64,000 bases of DNA, taken from Allosediminivita pacifica (lineage in GTDB: Bacteria; Pseudomonadota; Alphaproteobacteria; Rhodobacterales; Rhodobacteraceae). The stretch is from contig NZ_QBKN01000002.1 of the NCBI RefSeq assembly GCF_003054175.1, forward strand, positions 218,189 to 282,188, written 5' to 3'. A program made the translations under genes and the position numbers. Below the pieces are notes generated by a model that saw only the letters and a list, made by a program, of their open reading frames with translations, did not search any database and was not told where the DNA came from. This document shows, piece after piece, positions 43,095 to 52,855 of the stretch. Within the stretch, counting starts at the first letter, position 1, and each line of letters starts with the position of its first letter.

Positions 43095-43568
43095 TCAGAT
43101 CGGGCGCGAGAGGAAAACGCTGAGCGGATCTTCGACGTAGTCGGCAAACGGGCCTCGATAGCCGAACCCCGCACCTTCGTAGAGCTTGCGTGCCGCCGCG
43201 AATTCCGCGCCGCTGCCGGTTTCAAGCAACACCTCGCGGGCGCCAAGGCGTCGACTTCCCTCAATCAGGTGCCCAAGCATTATGCGGCCGAGGCCACGTC
43301 CTCGGGCAGCCTCTGCTGTATGCATGCTCTTGAGCTCTACCGATCCATCGGCCAGCGGTTTGACCGCGCCGATGGCAAGCACCTCGCCCACCGGGTCGCG
43401 CAGCGCGTAGATCTGTGCACCCGCCGCCCGCAGGTCGGCCCCCGTCATCACATGGCAGCTCTCGGCCGGGGTCTGCGAGGACATGAGCGCATGGTGGCTT
43501 TCCAGCAGGGTATCGACCCCGGCATCGGGCACCTCGACCCGAACGAGATGCCATTGCGTTTCGCTCAT
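43095..43568 (-). CDS. GNAT-family acetyltransferase
   Basis: A 157-aa GNAT protein. The acetyl-CoA motif A is ARGRGLGRIMLGHLIEGSR preceded by VELKSMHT, with ARKLYEGAGFGYRGPF as motif B. The start overlaps the RND permease stop by 4 nt, so it is the last gene of an adaptor-pump-acetyltransferase operon. Substrate unknown; a drug or metabolite shared with the pump is possible. Confidence 0.86.
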   Translation of the reverse strand: MSETQWHLVRVEVPDAGVDTLLESHHALMSSQTPAESCHVMTGADLRAAGAQIYALRDPVGEVLAIGAVKPLADGSVELKSMHTAEAARGRGLGRIMLGHLIEGSRRLGAREVLLETGSGAEFAAARKLYEGAGFGYRGPFADYVEDPLSVFLSRPI

Positions 43569-46500
43569 GTGGTTGCCTTCCGTTTCCGCCGCCCCGGTCC
43601 GTCGCGCAGCATCAGCATGGCGGGCGTCACCACGAGGGTCAGCACGGTTGCAACGGAAAGACCACCAGCGATCGCCGCGGACAGTTCGGTCCAGTACTGG
43701 GTCGACGGGGCCCCGTAGAGGATCTCGCGCGTGAAAAAGTTGATGTTCAGCCCGATGACCATGGGCAGGAGACCCAGCGCCGTGGTGATTGAGGTCAGAA
43801 GGACCGGTCTGAGGCGTTGGGCCCCGGTCCTGAGCGCCGCCTCGCGCGGCGCTGCGCCTTCGCGGCGCAGATCGTTGTAGGTGTCGATCAGGACGATGTT
43901 ATTATTCACCACGATGCCGGCCAGAGCGATCACCCCCACACCGCCCATGACGACCCCGAAGGGGCGCCCTGTCACCAGCAACCCCAGCAGGACACCCGCG
44001 ACCGAGATGATGATTGCGCTCATCACGACGAAGGCCTGGTAGAAGCTGTTGAACTGCGTGACGAGGATCAGGAACATCAGGAAGATCGCACCGACGAAGG
44101 CGCCCGAGAGGAAGGTCATCGCTTCCTGCTGGTCCTCGGCTTCTCCCGCGAACTCGTAGCTGGCGCCCTCGGGCATACCGGCCTCGGCCAGCGCCGCATC
44201 GAGCGCGTTGATCTGGTCGTTCACCAGAAGACCCTGCGCCACGTTGGCCTCGATCGTGGTGACGCGCCTTTCGTCCACGCGGCGGATGACCCCCACACGC
44301 TCGACCGGGGAAAGGGTCACGAAGTTCGAGATCGGAACCGACCCGGAAGAGGTCGGAACGCGCAGGTTGTTGAGTTCTGCCAGCGAGCGTTCATCGGCGG
44401 GGAAACGGACGCGCACATCGAGTTCGCCCTCGGCGTCCGAAGGCCGATAATCGGTGACCGTGATCCCTTGAGTCAGAAGCTGCACGGCCTGCCCCAGAAG
44501 GCTGACGTCCGCACCGAAGCGCGCCGCCTCGGAACGGTCCACCGTCACAGCGACCTCGACACCCGGAAGCGGACGGGTATCGGTCACGTCGGTGAAACCG
44601 CCCACGCGCTCCATGATCTCCAGCACCTGCCGCGTCAGTTCGGACTGCCCCGAGGGATCGTCCGCCGTGAGACGCAGATTGACAGGTTTGCCGGAGGCCG
44701 GGCCGCCGGATTCCGTCTCCACCTGCACGTCGATCCCGGCGATTTCCGCCATCTCCTCCCGGATCTCGGCCCCGATCTCGACAGCCGGCGGCCTGTCCTG
44801 CCAATCGACTAGATCAAGCTGGATGGTCCCGATGACATCCTCGTCACCGCCGCCCGCGCTCATGGTGGAGCGGGCATAGACGTGTTCGACATCGGGCCGG
44901 CCCAGCAGATGGCGTTCGACCTCGCGCACGAGATCGTCGCGTTCATAGATCGAAAGGTTGTCGCGGGCGCGGACCTGGACCTGCATGAACTCCGGCTCGA
45001 CGTCGGGGAAGAACGAGATGCCGCGCCCGAATTCGCCATAGAGCGCGAAGGCCCCCATGAGCAGCGCAAGCGCCAGCAGGACGGTGGCCCAGGGACGCAG
45101 GATCGCCCGCTCCAGCACCCGGACGTAAGCGCCGGTCAGCCCGCCGATGGCGCGTGGATCGCCCCGTTCGGCGGCGTGCAGGGCAGCTTTTTCGGTCGCC
45201 GTCCGAGGCTGCTTGCGCCCGATCACGCCGCCGGTGACGGGAATGAAGATCAACGCCATGAAAAGCGAGGCGCCCAGCGTAAGCATCACCGTGATCGGCA
45301 GGTATTTCATGAACTCGCCGATGATTCCGCCCCAGAAGAGCAGCGGAAAAAAGACGCTCAGCGTCGTCGCGGTCGAAGCGATCACCGGCCAGGCCATGCG
45401 CTTGGCCGCCGTCGCATAGGCATGAGCCGGCGTATCTCCCTCCTGCAAGCGCCGGTCGGCGAGCTCCACGGTCACGATGGCACCGTCCACGAGCATGCCG
45501 ACCACGAGGATCAGCGAGAAGAGCACAACGATGTTCATCGTGTAGCCCATGACCGCAAGTGCTGCGACACCGGCGAGGAAGGCACCGGGAATGGCCAGCC
45601 CCACAAGGATGGCCGAGCGCAGACCAAGGGCGAAGACCACGACGATCATGACCAGCGCGATGGCGGTGATGACGTTGGCCTGGAGGTCGGACAGCAGCGT
45701 CTTCACCTCCTCGCTCTGGTCCTGCAGGTAACTGACGGACACCGAGTCCGGCCAATCCTGCTGCAGGCGCGAGATGGCGGCCTTGGTGGCATCGACCGTT
45801 TCGATGACATTGGCGCCCGAACGCTTGGTCACTTCGAGCGCAAGCGCCGGCTGGCCGTCGATCCGCGCAAAGCTCGTCGGGTCCTCGAAGGTCCGGCGCA
45901 GGGTTGCCACGTCGCCGAAGGTTACGACGGTATCGCCGCTGACCTTCACAGGGATTTCCATGACATCCTCGATGTTCTGGATTAGGCCCGGGACCTTCAG
46001 AACGATGCGACCGCCGCCGGTCTCGATCGCGCCCGCCGCGATGAGCTGGTTGTTGCGCTGCAGCTGGCTGATCAGGGCGTCGAAGCTGAGGTTGTAGGTC
46101 TGGAAGACCGTGGGGTCGATCAGGACTTCGAGGAACTCCTCCCGCTTGCCGCCGATGTCGACCTCAAGCACGCCCGGCAGCGCCTCGACCTCGTCCTGCA
46201 CGTTCTCGGCGAGATCGTTTAGCGTCCGTTCCGGGACCGGCCCCGACAGGATCGCTGTGATGACCGGAAAGAGCGCCGTGTTGATCTCGGTCACGTTGAT
46301 GGTCGTGGCGCTTTCCGGCAGATCCGACTGCACGTCGTCCGCGGCCTGGCGCACCTTGTCCATCGCCTCGTCGACATCGCCACCGGCGGCAAATTCGAGC
46401 TGGACGCTCGCGAAGCCCTCGGTGGCCTCGCTGCGCATCGTCTCGAGTCCCTCGATCGCGCCGAACTCGGCCTCCATCGGCTCCAGCAGGAGCCGCTCGG

Positions 46501-46678
46501 CATCGCTGGGGCTGATGCCGTCGACGGTTGTCGAGACGTAGACAAGCGGCAGCGAAACCTCGGGGTTCGCTTCCTTGGGAATGGTGATGTAGGCGGTCGC
46601 GCCGACGGCGAGGATCATCACCAGTGCGATGACGATGACCCGTCCGCGGGAAAAGGCGGCGTCGATCAGCGCATTCAC
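43565..46678 (-). CDS. RND-family efflux pump, inner-membrane permease
   Basis: A 1037-aa AcrB/MexB-like proton antiporter with 12 membrane helices in two homologous halves and two large periplasmic loops. The first hydrophobic segment is VIVIALVMILAVGATAYI. GMLVDGAIVTVE carries the proton-relay Asp in TM4, and GIVVNNNIVLIDTYNDLR is the matching TM10 region. The Asn-rich second site and short loops resemble the heavy-metal-unrelated, hydrophobe pump group. It overlaps the adaptor gene by 4 nt upstream and the GNAT gene by 4 nt downstream. Confidence 0.93.
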   Translation of the reverse strand: MNALIDAAFSRGRVIVIALVMILAVGATAYITIPKEANPEVSLPLVYVSTTVDGISPSDAERLLLEPMEAEFGAIEGLETMRSEATEGFASVQLEFAAGGDVDEAMDKVRQAADDVQSDLPESATTINVTEINTALFPVITAILSGPVPERTLNDLAENVQDEVEALPGVLEVDIGGKREEFLEVLIDPTVFQTYNLSFDALISQLQRNNQLIAAGAIETGGGRIVLKVPGLIQNIEDVMEIPVKVSGDTVVTFGDVATLRRTFEDPTSFARIDGQPALALEVTKRSGANVIETVDATKAAISRLQQDWPDSVSVSYLQDQSEEVKTLLSDLQANVITAIALVMIVVVFALGLRSAILVGLAIPGAFLAGVAALAVMGYTMNIVVLFSLILVVGMLVDGAIVTVELADRRLQEGDTPAHAYATAAKRMAWPVIASTATTLSVFFPLLFWGGIIGEFMKYLPITVMLTLGASLFMALIFIPVTGGVIGRKQPRTATEKAALHAAERGDPRAIGGLTGAYVRVLERAILRPWATVLLALALLMGAFALYGEFGRGISFFPDVEPEFMQVQVRARDNLSIYERDDLVREVERHLLGRPDVEHVYARSTMSAGGGDEDVIGTIQLDLVDWQDRPPAVEIGAEIREEMAEIAGIDVQVETESGGPASGKPVNLRLTADDPSGQSELTRQVLEIMERVGGFTDVTDTRPLPGVEVAVTVDRSEAARFGADVSLLGQAVQLLTQGITVTDYRPSDAEGELDVRVRFPADERSLAELNNLRVPTSSGSVPISNFVTLSPVERVGVIRRVDERRVTTIEANVAQGLLVNDQINALDAALAEAGMPEGASYEFAGEAEDQQEAMTFLSGAFVGAIFLMFLILVTQFNSFYQAFVVMSAIIISVAGVLLGLLVTGRPFGVVMGGVGVIALAGIVVNNNIVLIDTYNDLRREGAAPREAALRTGAQRLRPVLLTSITTALGLLPMVIGLNINFFTREILYGAPSTQYWTELSAAIAGGLSVATVLTLVVTPAMLMLRDGPGRRKRKATT

Positions 46679-47814
46679 GGGCTCTCCTCCGCAGGTTGCG
46701 GCTCGTCGGGGCGCGCATCGACCTCTTCGCCCGCGCGGACGAAGCCCTGGCCGATTGTGATGATCATCGCCTCTTCGGGCAGGCCCTTGACCCAGACCGC
46801 GCCCGCATCGGCCCTGACGAGCTCGACCGGGTGGAAGACCACGGTTCCGTCCTCGACTGTCTTGACGCCCAGTTCGCCCTCGGGATTGAGCGAAACGATG
46901 GAAGGGGCGACCCTGTGTGCCCGGGCGCTGCCTGTCGGAATGCGTATCTCGGCCGAGACGCCGGCAGGAATGTCCCCATCCTCGTTGGCGACCTCGACCT
47001 CGGCCAGGAAGGTCCGGGTCTCGCTCGCCGCGGCGGTGCCGACGAAGGTCACCTCGCCCTGGCGTGTCTGGCCGGTGATGAAGGTCACCTCGGCGGCCTG
47101 CCCCGTCTCGATCCGGCTGAGCGACTGCTGAGGGATCTGGAACGCGACGGTGAGCGGCTTGTTGTCCACGATCCGTCCGATCGAGCTGCCCGCCGAGACG
47201 AATTCGCCCTCCTCGATGGAGAGCACCTCGATACGACCTGCGAAGGGCGCGTTGATCGAAAGGTCGTCCAGCGCGCGGCGCGCACTTGTCACCCCGGATT
47301 CCGCCGTCGCCAGGTCGGCACGTGCCTCGGCCATCCGGTCTGCAGTGGCAACACCACGATCGAGCAGACGGCTCGCGTTATCAAATTCCCGTTGCGCGCG
47401 ACTGAATTCTTCCTGCGCCTGAGCCAGGGCTGCCTCGGCGCTTTCGGTATCGAGTTGCGCAATCAGGGCACCCGCCTCCACGTCCTGCCCTTTCCGTACA
47501 GCCATTTCTGCGACTTCTCCGGTGCCTTCCGCCAGTATCTGGGTATCTCGATCCGGCTCGGCCTGCCCCTCTGCGCTGAAGGTCAGCGTGACATCCTGCG
47601 CTCGGGAAGTCCGCACCGTGACGGCGGCCGGGGCGGGGGTGACGGCACTCGCCCGCGTCTCGCCGTCCTCTGTCGGCGGAACGAAGCCGCTTCCCATCCA
47701 GAGGATGATCGCAAGAAGGATCAGCAAGGCGATCCAGACCGACCGAGAGGCGCCCGCGTCCGTCTCAAATTTCAGGGGCTCTCTCACGCCACCGGTCTCG
47801 TTTGTCTCTCCCAT
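46675..47814 (-). CDS. RND efflux periplasmic adaptor subunit
   Basis: A 379-aa membrane fusion protein: N-terminal anchor helix (SVWIALLILLAIILWMG), split lipoyl domain (ILAEGTGEVAEMAVRKGQDVEAG and INAPFAGRIEVLSIEEGEFVSAG), a coiled-coil hairpin between (EEFSRAQREFDNASRLLDRG) and a beta-barrel. It links the permease to an outer-membrane channel, which is not encoded nearby. I chose ATG 47814 with GGAGG upstream; the longer ORF adds 250 unrelated residues. First gene of the operon. Confidence 0.92.
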   Translation of the reverse strand: MGETNETGGVREPLKFETDAGASRSVWIALLILLAIILWMGSGFVPPTEDGETRASAVTPAPAAVTVRTSRAQDVTLTFSAEGQAEPDRDTQILAEGTGEVAEMAVRKGQDVEAGALIAQLDTESAEAALAQAQEEFSRAQREFDNASRLLDRGVATADRMAEARADLATAESGVTSARRALDDLSINAPFAGRIEVLSIEEGEFVSAGSSIGRIVDNKPLTVAFQIPQQSLSRIETGQAAEVTFITGQTRQGEVTFVGTAAASETRTFLAEVEVANEDGDIPAGVSAEIRIPTGSARAHRVAPSIVSLNPEGELGVKTVEDGTVVFHPVELVRADAGAVWVKGLPEEAMIITIGQGFVRAGEEVDARPDEPQPAEESP

Positions 47815-48099
47815 CGGGCAACCTCCTCCGGCATGTCCGCGCCAGTCCTGACGCAGCTTCGCAGAATCGACAAGTGTTTCAGCCCCCCGCTTCTCCAAAC
47901 GCGACAAGGCGCGCATCCCGTCGCACCCCTCCGTGGATGTGCCGACTTTGTCACGCCGACAGCAAGGTTTCATGAAACGCCCGCATAGGAGGCAGTACCA
48001 GACCCTCCATAATCCGGGCGGCGGAAGGGCACTATGTCCATGAGAGGACATGACCCCGGCTTCCACGCCGACCGGTCCGACCACGGCAGAGGAAACTAC

Positions 48100-48477
48100 A
48101 TGACCTGGACACCGCAACAGCTCGCAACCTTCGCCGAAACAGACGATTTCCGTATCGCCCCTTTCCGCGAGGATGGAAGAACAGCGGGGACACCGACCTT
48201 CATCTGGTCGGTGGTCTCCGATGGAGCGCTCTACGTTCGCGCCTATTCCGGCCAGAACTCCAGCTGGTACCGGGCCGCCCTCGCCCAGGGCGCAGGCCAG
48301 ATCCAGGCCGACGGAGAAACCCATGACGTGCATTTCAACAAGGCCGACGGCGACAGCCTCGATGGGATCGACGCCGCTTACCGCGAAAAATACGGCGACA
48401 GCCAATACCTCGCCCCGATGATTTCCCAGCGCTGCAGGGCAGCGACTGTCGAGGTGCTGCCGCGCGGCGAGAGCTGA
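48100..48477 (+). CDS. DUF2255 protein
   Basis: A 125-aa protein of DUF2255, seen from FAETDDFRIAPFREDG, TFIWSVVSDGALYVRAYSGQNSSWYRAAL and GDSLDGIDAAYREKYGDS. The fold resembles pyridoxamine-oxidase-like split barrels; role unknown. GCAGAGG precedes ATG 48100. It is 37 nt upstream of an SDR gene, likely in one unit. Confidence 0.86.
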   Translation: MTWTPQQLATFAETDDFRIAPFREDGRTAGTPTFIWSVVSDGALYVRAYSGQNSSWYRAALAQGAGQIQADGETHDVHFNKADGDSLDGIDAAYREKYGDSQYLAPMISQRCRAATVEVLPRGES

Positions 48478-48514
48478 GCCCATCGTCAAAGACCAGCAAG
48501 ATAGGAAGAAAACA

Positions 48515-49282
48515 ATGCGCAAGCTTCTGGAAGGCAAGACCGCCATCGTTACTGGCGCAAGCAAGGGTATCGGCTACGCCATCGCCGAGCTCTTCTCCGA
48601 GGAAGGCGCGAACGTCGTCATAACCGCACGCAAGCAGGACGAACTCGACAAAGCTGTCGGGGCCATCCGCAAAAATGGAGGCAAGGCGGTCGCCGTCGTC
48701 GCAGACAATGCCGATCGCGACGCCCCTGCCCGCGTCTTCAAGGAAGCGATCGACGCGTTCGGACAAGTCGATATTCTCGTCAACAACGCGGGCGTCGGCG
48801 AGATGTATGCCGTCGAGAAGACCAGCGACGACCACTTCGACAAGATCGTGCAGATCAACCTCGCCGGTCCCTTCCGCTTCTGCCGCGAGGCGGTAAACCA
48901 CATGATGCCGCGAAATGAGGGCCGCATCATCAACGTGTCCTCAGTCAACGGCACAACCCCCATCTGCGGCGTCGCCTACACGTCGACCAAAGGTGGGCTG
49001 AACACGATGACCCTCAATATCGCAATGCGGCTGTCGGGCACCAAGATCCGCTGCAACGCCATTGCTCCGGGCGTGACCGACACCGATGCAGCCCGTGCCT
49101 GGGCTGCGGGGGAACAGGAAGGTGGTGGCGAGATGCTCGAGTTCTCGGACAAGTATACCAACACCTCAGTGCCTTCGACTGAACCCATCGACCAAGCCTA
49201 TGCAGCCCTCTACCTCGCTTCCGAGATGGGCCGGGCGGTGACCGGCCAGGTGATCCAGGTGGACAACGGCCAGTTCATCTGA
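48515..49282 (+). CDS. Short-chain dehydrogenase/reductase
   Basis: A 255-aa classical SDR. Cofactor motif TGASKGIGYAIAE, NNAG in VNNAGVGEM, catalytic Ser in NVSSVNG and Tyr-Lys in YTSTKGGLN. The residue after the second strand (ITARKQDEL, Arg) favours NADP(H). Substrate unknown. Ribosome-binding site AGGAAG; co-oriented with the upstream DUF2255 gene and followed by a strong terminator. Confidence 0.93.
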   Translation: MRKLLEGKTAIVTGASKGIGYAIAELFSEEGANVVITARKQDELDKAVGAIRKNGGKAVAVVADNADRDAPARVFKEAIDAFGQVDILVNNAGVGEMYAVEKTSDDHFDKIVQINLAGPFRFCREAVNHMMPRNEGRIINVSSVNGTTPICGVAYTSTKGGLNTMTLNIAMRLSGTKIRCNAIAPGVTDTDAARAWAAGEQEGGGEMLEFSDKYTNTSVPSTEPIDQAYAALYLASEMGRAVTGQVIQVDNGQFI

Positions 49283-49326
49283 CCCCCTTCAAGGGCGCAC
49301 CTATCGCTTTTCCACAATCACCAGAG

Positions 49327-49354
49327 GCCCCGCGACACGTGGCGCGGGGCTTTT
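49327..49354 (+). terminator. Terminator after the SDR gene
   Basis: GCCCCGCG-ACACGTGG-CGCGGGGC followed by TTTT, 45 nt past the SDR stop at 49282. Confidence 0.9.
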
Positions 49355-49429
49355 CGGAGTGGCCCCTCTTGCTGTGCAAGCAAGTGCGAAACAACTAGGA
49401 TCGCCACGCATTCAACGCGCGGAGGGGAC

Positions 49430-50392
49430 ATGCTGGAGCTCGACGACAAGTGGATCTGGGACAGTTGGTACGCGGAGGATCAGGGCCTCTGGCATGCGTT
49501 TTTCCTTCAAGCGGACAAGTCTCTCGGTGATCCGGAGTTGCGCCACTGGAACGTGACCTACGGTCATGCCACCAGCCGCAACCTTGCCGACTGGACATAT
49601 AATGGTACGGTCTTCGCCCCGGCGGAATCTCCGGCCTTCGACGATTATACGACCTGGACGGGTTCGGTCGTGCGTGGCGAAGACGGCCTTTGGCACCTTT
49701 TCTACACCGGAACGAGCCATGCCGAAGACGGGCTCGTGCAGCGCATCGGCCATGCTACCAGTACCGACCTTTCAAACTGGACCCGGCAGGGCATGGCGCT
49801 GGAACGATCAGGCCCCGGCTCGGACCATTACGAGGGCCACGTTCCGGGGCGTTGGAAGGATTGCTCGATGCGCGATCCCTGGGTCATGCGCGATCCGGAG
49901 GGATCCGGCTGGCTGATGTTCTTCACGGCCCGCTCCCCCCTCCCCGAAGATCCGATGGAGGGCGGCGCGATCGGGCTTGCCCGTTCTCCCGATCTGCAAA
50001 GCTGGACACTGGAGCCACCCATCTTCACCGGCGCCTTCGCCGAGATCGAGGTGCCTACGGTCTTCGAAAAGGACGGGAGGTGGTTCTGCCTGTTCTGCAC
50101 TCCCGCGAACGCCTGGTCGGAGGCCTTCAAGGCGACGCACCCCGGGGCGCCCGTTTTGGGGATTCACTACCTCTGGGCAGACGCGATCTCTGGCCCCTGG
50201 AGGATGGGGGCCGGGCCGTTCATGGACAGCTCGACCGACCCGGCACATTATGCGCCACGCTGGGTCAATGCCGACGGACGGGACCTGCTCATGCGCTGTA
50301 TCCTGTCGGAAGGTGGCGAATTCCGCGGCGTGCTTGACGACCCTGTGGAACTTGCGACGGACGAGGCAGGGCGCTTGGTTCTCTCCCGCTGA
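49430..50392 (+). CDS. Five-bladed beta-propeller glycosidase-like protein (GH43/32/68 superfamily)
   Basis: A 320-aa cytoplasmic protein with repeated blade signatures: WDSWYAEDQGLWHAFFLQ (first acidic residue position), VRGEDGLWHLFYTGTS, CSMRDPWVMRDP (the RDP transition-state stabiliser motif) and EIEVPTVFEKDGRWFCLF (the likely acid). This pattern fits fructosidase/levansucrase-like or GH43 enzymes, but no signal peptide is present and the sugar is unknown. GGAGG precedes the start. Monocistronic. Confidence 0.78.
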   Translation: MLELDDKWIWDSWYAEDQGLWHAFFLQADKSLGDPELRHWNVTYGHATSRNLADWTYNGTVFAPAESPAFDDYTTWTGSVVRGEDGLWHLFYTGTSHAEDGLVQRIGHATSTDLSNWTRQGMALERSGPGSDHYEGHVPGRWKDCSMRDPWVMRDPEGSGWLMFFTARSPLPEDPMEGGAIGLARSPDLQSWTLEPPIFTGAFAEIEVPTVFEKDGRWFCLFCTPANAWSEAFKATHPGAPVLGIHYLWADAISGPWRMGAGPFMDSSTDPAHYAPRWVNADGRDLLMRCILSEGGEFRGVLDDPVELATDEAGRLVLSR

Positions 50393-50401
50393 CAAGGATC
50401 T

Positions 50402-51706
50402 TCAGCGGAAGGTGCGCCGCGTTGGCTTGCCGGTCAGCTGCTCGTGGAACTGATCGGCCCTCTTCTCGAATGTGGGGGCTTCGCGCGCGTCGCTCTGGTA
50501 GAAGGTGCCAGGACGCAGCCCGGGAACGTACTCTTGGTCCACCCAGCCGCGCGGGTCATCGTGGGGCAGCTGGTAGCCCACATGCCCCAGCTTCTCTGCC
50601 CCGCTGTAATGCGCATCGCGCAGGTGTTTCGGCACCACGGCAGGCGGCTGCGTGGTGACGGCTTCGAGCGCCAGCGAGATACCGCGGCAGGCCGAGGCGG
50701 ATTTCGGCGCGCGCGCCACGTGGAGCGCCGCATGGGCGAGGATGATGCGCGCCTCGGGGTAGCCGATCTTCTCCACCGCAGTGGCCGCCGCGACCGCAGT
50801 CTGCAGCGCGGTGTTGTCCGCGAGGCCCACGTCCTCGGAGGCATGGATCATGATCCGCCGGGCGATGTAACGCGGGTCCTCGCCTGCGTGGATCAACCTC
50901 GCGAGCCAATAGAGCGTCGCGTCTGCGTCCGAGCCGCGCATGGATTTGATGAAGGCGGAAACGACGTCGTAATGCTGATCGCCGGAACGGTCGTGGTTGA
51001 CCGCCGCCGAGGCATAGGCTTCTTCCAACATCTCTTCGGTGATCGTGATCTTCCCACCGGAATGCCCGACTGTCAGGCTTTCGAGCGTCGTCAGCGCCCG
51101 GCGCGCATCACCGCCGGAGCGGCCCGCGATCAGCCGGACCTGTTCGTCCGTCATCTCGATATCCCCGCCGGTTGCGTCAAGATGGTCGAGCCCCCGCCGG
51201 ACGACCTGCTCCATGTCCTCCAGGGACATCGGTTCGAGCTTGAGGATGGTCGACCGTGAAACAAGCGCAGGCGGCAGCGCATGGTAGGGGTTGCCCGTGG
51301 TGGCGCCGACGAAATCGGCCGTCCCCTCCTCGCAGATCGACAGCAGATCATCCGCTTGGGTGGCGGAGAACCGGTGCACCTCGTCCACGAAGATCAGCAA
51401 GGGACGGATCCTTGCCTCGTCCGCGATGCGGCGCAGCTCCTTCACGCCATCGCGTGTGGCATGCAGAGGGCGGAATTCCTTGCCAAGCATCTTGCCCACC
51501 GCGCGCGCGATGGTCGTCTTGCCGATCCCCGGGGGGCCGTAGAGGATCAGGCTACCAAGCGCGCCCGCCGCGATGCGCCGTCGCAGAATCGATCCTTCGG
51601 CGGTGATGCCGGGCTGCCCGACGACATCATCAAGCGTCTCCGGCCGCAACGCCGCGGCGAGTGGGACATGCCCCTGCGAGGGCGCGGCATCGAATAGGTC
51701 GGTCAT
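50402..51706 (-). CDS. rarA: Replication-associated recombination protein A (RarA/MgsA)
   Basis: A 434-aa AAA+ ATPase related to clamp-loader subunits, acting at stalled forks. Walker A GPPGIGKTT, Walker B LLIFVDEVHRF, sensor GATTGNPY and arginine-finger region SGGDARRAL. The tetramerisation C-terminus includes MRGSDADATLYWLARLI and YVPGLRPGTFYQ. AAGGA lies before the ATG. Confidence 0.95.
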   Translation of the reverse strand: MTDLFDAAPSQGHVPLAAALRPETLDDVVGQPGITAEGSILRRRIAAGALGSLILYGPPGIGKTTIARAVGKMLGKEFRPLHATRDGVKELRRIADEARIRPLLIFVDEVHRFSATQADDLLSICEEGTADFVGATTGNPYHALPPALVSRSTILKLEPMSLEDMEQVVRRGLDHLDATGGDIEMTDEQVRLIAGRSGGDARRALTTLESLTVGHSGGKITITEEMLEEAYASAAVNHDRSGDQHYDVVSAFIKSMRGSDADATLYWLARLIHAGEDPRYIARRIMIHASEDVGLADNTALQTAVAAATAVEKIGYPEARIILAHAALHVARAPKSASACRGISLALEAVTTQPPAVVPKHLRDAHYSGAEKLGHVGYQLPHDDPRGWVDQEYVPGLRPGTFYQSDAREAPTFEKRADQFHEQLTGKPTRRTFR

Positions 51707-51826
51707 GGCATCCTTGGAATCTGTTGCGGGACGATGCCAAAGCCGGGGCGATCATCCCCTCGCCGGAATAAGACCATGGCTGCGAGATGCAACATCTTCA
51801 GAGCCGTCTCCCGGAGCAAACAATCA

Positions 51827-52723
51827 TCACAGGATCGACGTCGCACGAATGTCTTCGGCCGCGAACTCGATCAGTGCGCGAACCTTGCGGGGCAGGTCAC
51901 GCCCTTCAAGGTAGACCGCGCTGACCTGGCCCTTCTCGCCTCCGAAATCGTCGAGGATCGGCACGAGATCGCCCGAGGCCAGCCTTTCATGCAACGCGAA
52001 ACGCGGAGCGTAGGCAATACCTAGACCCGCAGCCGCCAGATCCGCTGCGGCCCTCGCCGAATTGACGCTGAAACGCCCCATCACGTTCACTGTCTCGGCT
52101 TCTGCACCGTTGTAGAAGGTCCACCGGCGCGGCATGCGCCGGTTGGTGTCGACGATGCAGCTGCAGGATTCGAAATCCTTCGGAACTGCCGGAGCCCCGT
52201 GCTTGGCGACGTAGCCCGGGCTTCCCACGGCGACGGATCGCATCTCACCAAGCTTGCGCGTCTTGATCGCCATCATTCCGGATTGACCGATCCTGAAAGC
52301 GAGATCGATACCCTCGCTGGCAAGGTCGACATAGCCATCGTGCAGGCGCAGATCGAAGGACAGGCCGGGGTTGGCCTCGGAAAACCGTGCTAGCATCCCC
52401 CCCACGTAGACCTCGCCGAAAGTTACCGGCGCTGAGATCCGGATGAGACCGGTAAAGGCGCGCGAGCCTTCCGAGACCTCCGCCAGCAGATCGTCGAAAT
52501 CATCCAATAGCGCGGGAGCCCGCGCCAGAAGGTCCTCGCCCGCCGGGGTGAGGCCGACCTTGCGGGTGGTGCGCTGGAGCAGGCGGACGCCGAGGCGGGA
52601 TTCGAGCTCGGCCACGTATTTCGAGGTGAGCCGGTTCGAGACGCCAAGCTGGTCGGCGGCGGCGGTGAAGGAGCCGGTCTTGGCGGTGGCGACGAAGGCG
52701 CGGAGCTGGTCGAGGATGTCCAT
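51827..52723 (-). CDS. LysR-family transcriptional regulator
   Basis: A 298-aa LTTR. The helix-turn-helix is in the first 60 residues (SFTAAADQLGVSNRLTSKYVAELESRLGVRLLQRTTRKVGLT), followed by a substrate-binding effector domain. ATG 52723 gives the standard MDILDQLRAF start. It is divergent from the reductase/dioxygenase/GHR gene set, with a candidate operator just upstream, so it most likely regulates that set, perhaps in response to an aromatic or quinone. Confidence 0.93.
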   Translation of the reverse strand: MDILDQLRAFVATAKTGSFTAAADQLGVSNRLTSKYVAELESRLGVRLLQRTTRKVGLTPAGEDLLARAPALLDDFDDLLAEVSEGSRAFTGLIRISAPVTFGEVYVGGMLARFSEANPGLSFDLRLHDGYVDLASEGIDLAFRIGQSGMMAIKTRKLGEMRSVAVGSPGYVAKHGAPAVPKDFESCSCIVDTNRRMPRRWTFYNGAEAETVNVMGRFSVNSARAAADLAAAGLGIAYAPRFALHERLASGDLVPILDDFGGEKGQVSAVYLEGRDLPRKVRALIEFAAEDIRATSIL

Positions 52724-52731
52724 GCGCTGTC

Positions 52732-52764
52732 CATTGAGAATAATTTGAAGATAGTCATTCAATG
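52732..52764. promoter_or_regulatory. Candidate LysR operator
   Basis: TTGAA (52745-52749)-N8-TTCAA (52758-52762) is a symmetric site of the LysR T-N11-A type. A wider CATTGA/TCAATG pair (52732-52737 and 52759-52764) overlaps it. It lies immediately upstream of the LysR start in the divergent gap. Confidence 0.5.
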
Positions 52765-52855
52765 ATGTCGCCATTTTGTGGAATGTCCGCAAGGGCTAAA
52801 TCCGGATCAGACGCCGGGGCCGCAACGGTCCGGGCGAAAGACAAGGAAGAGAGCC

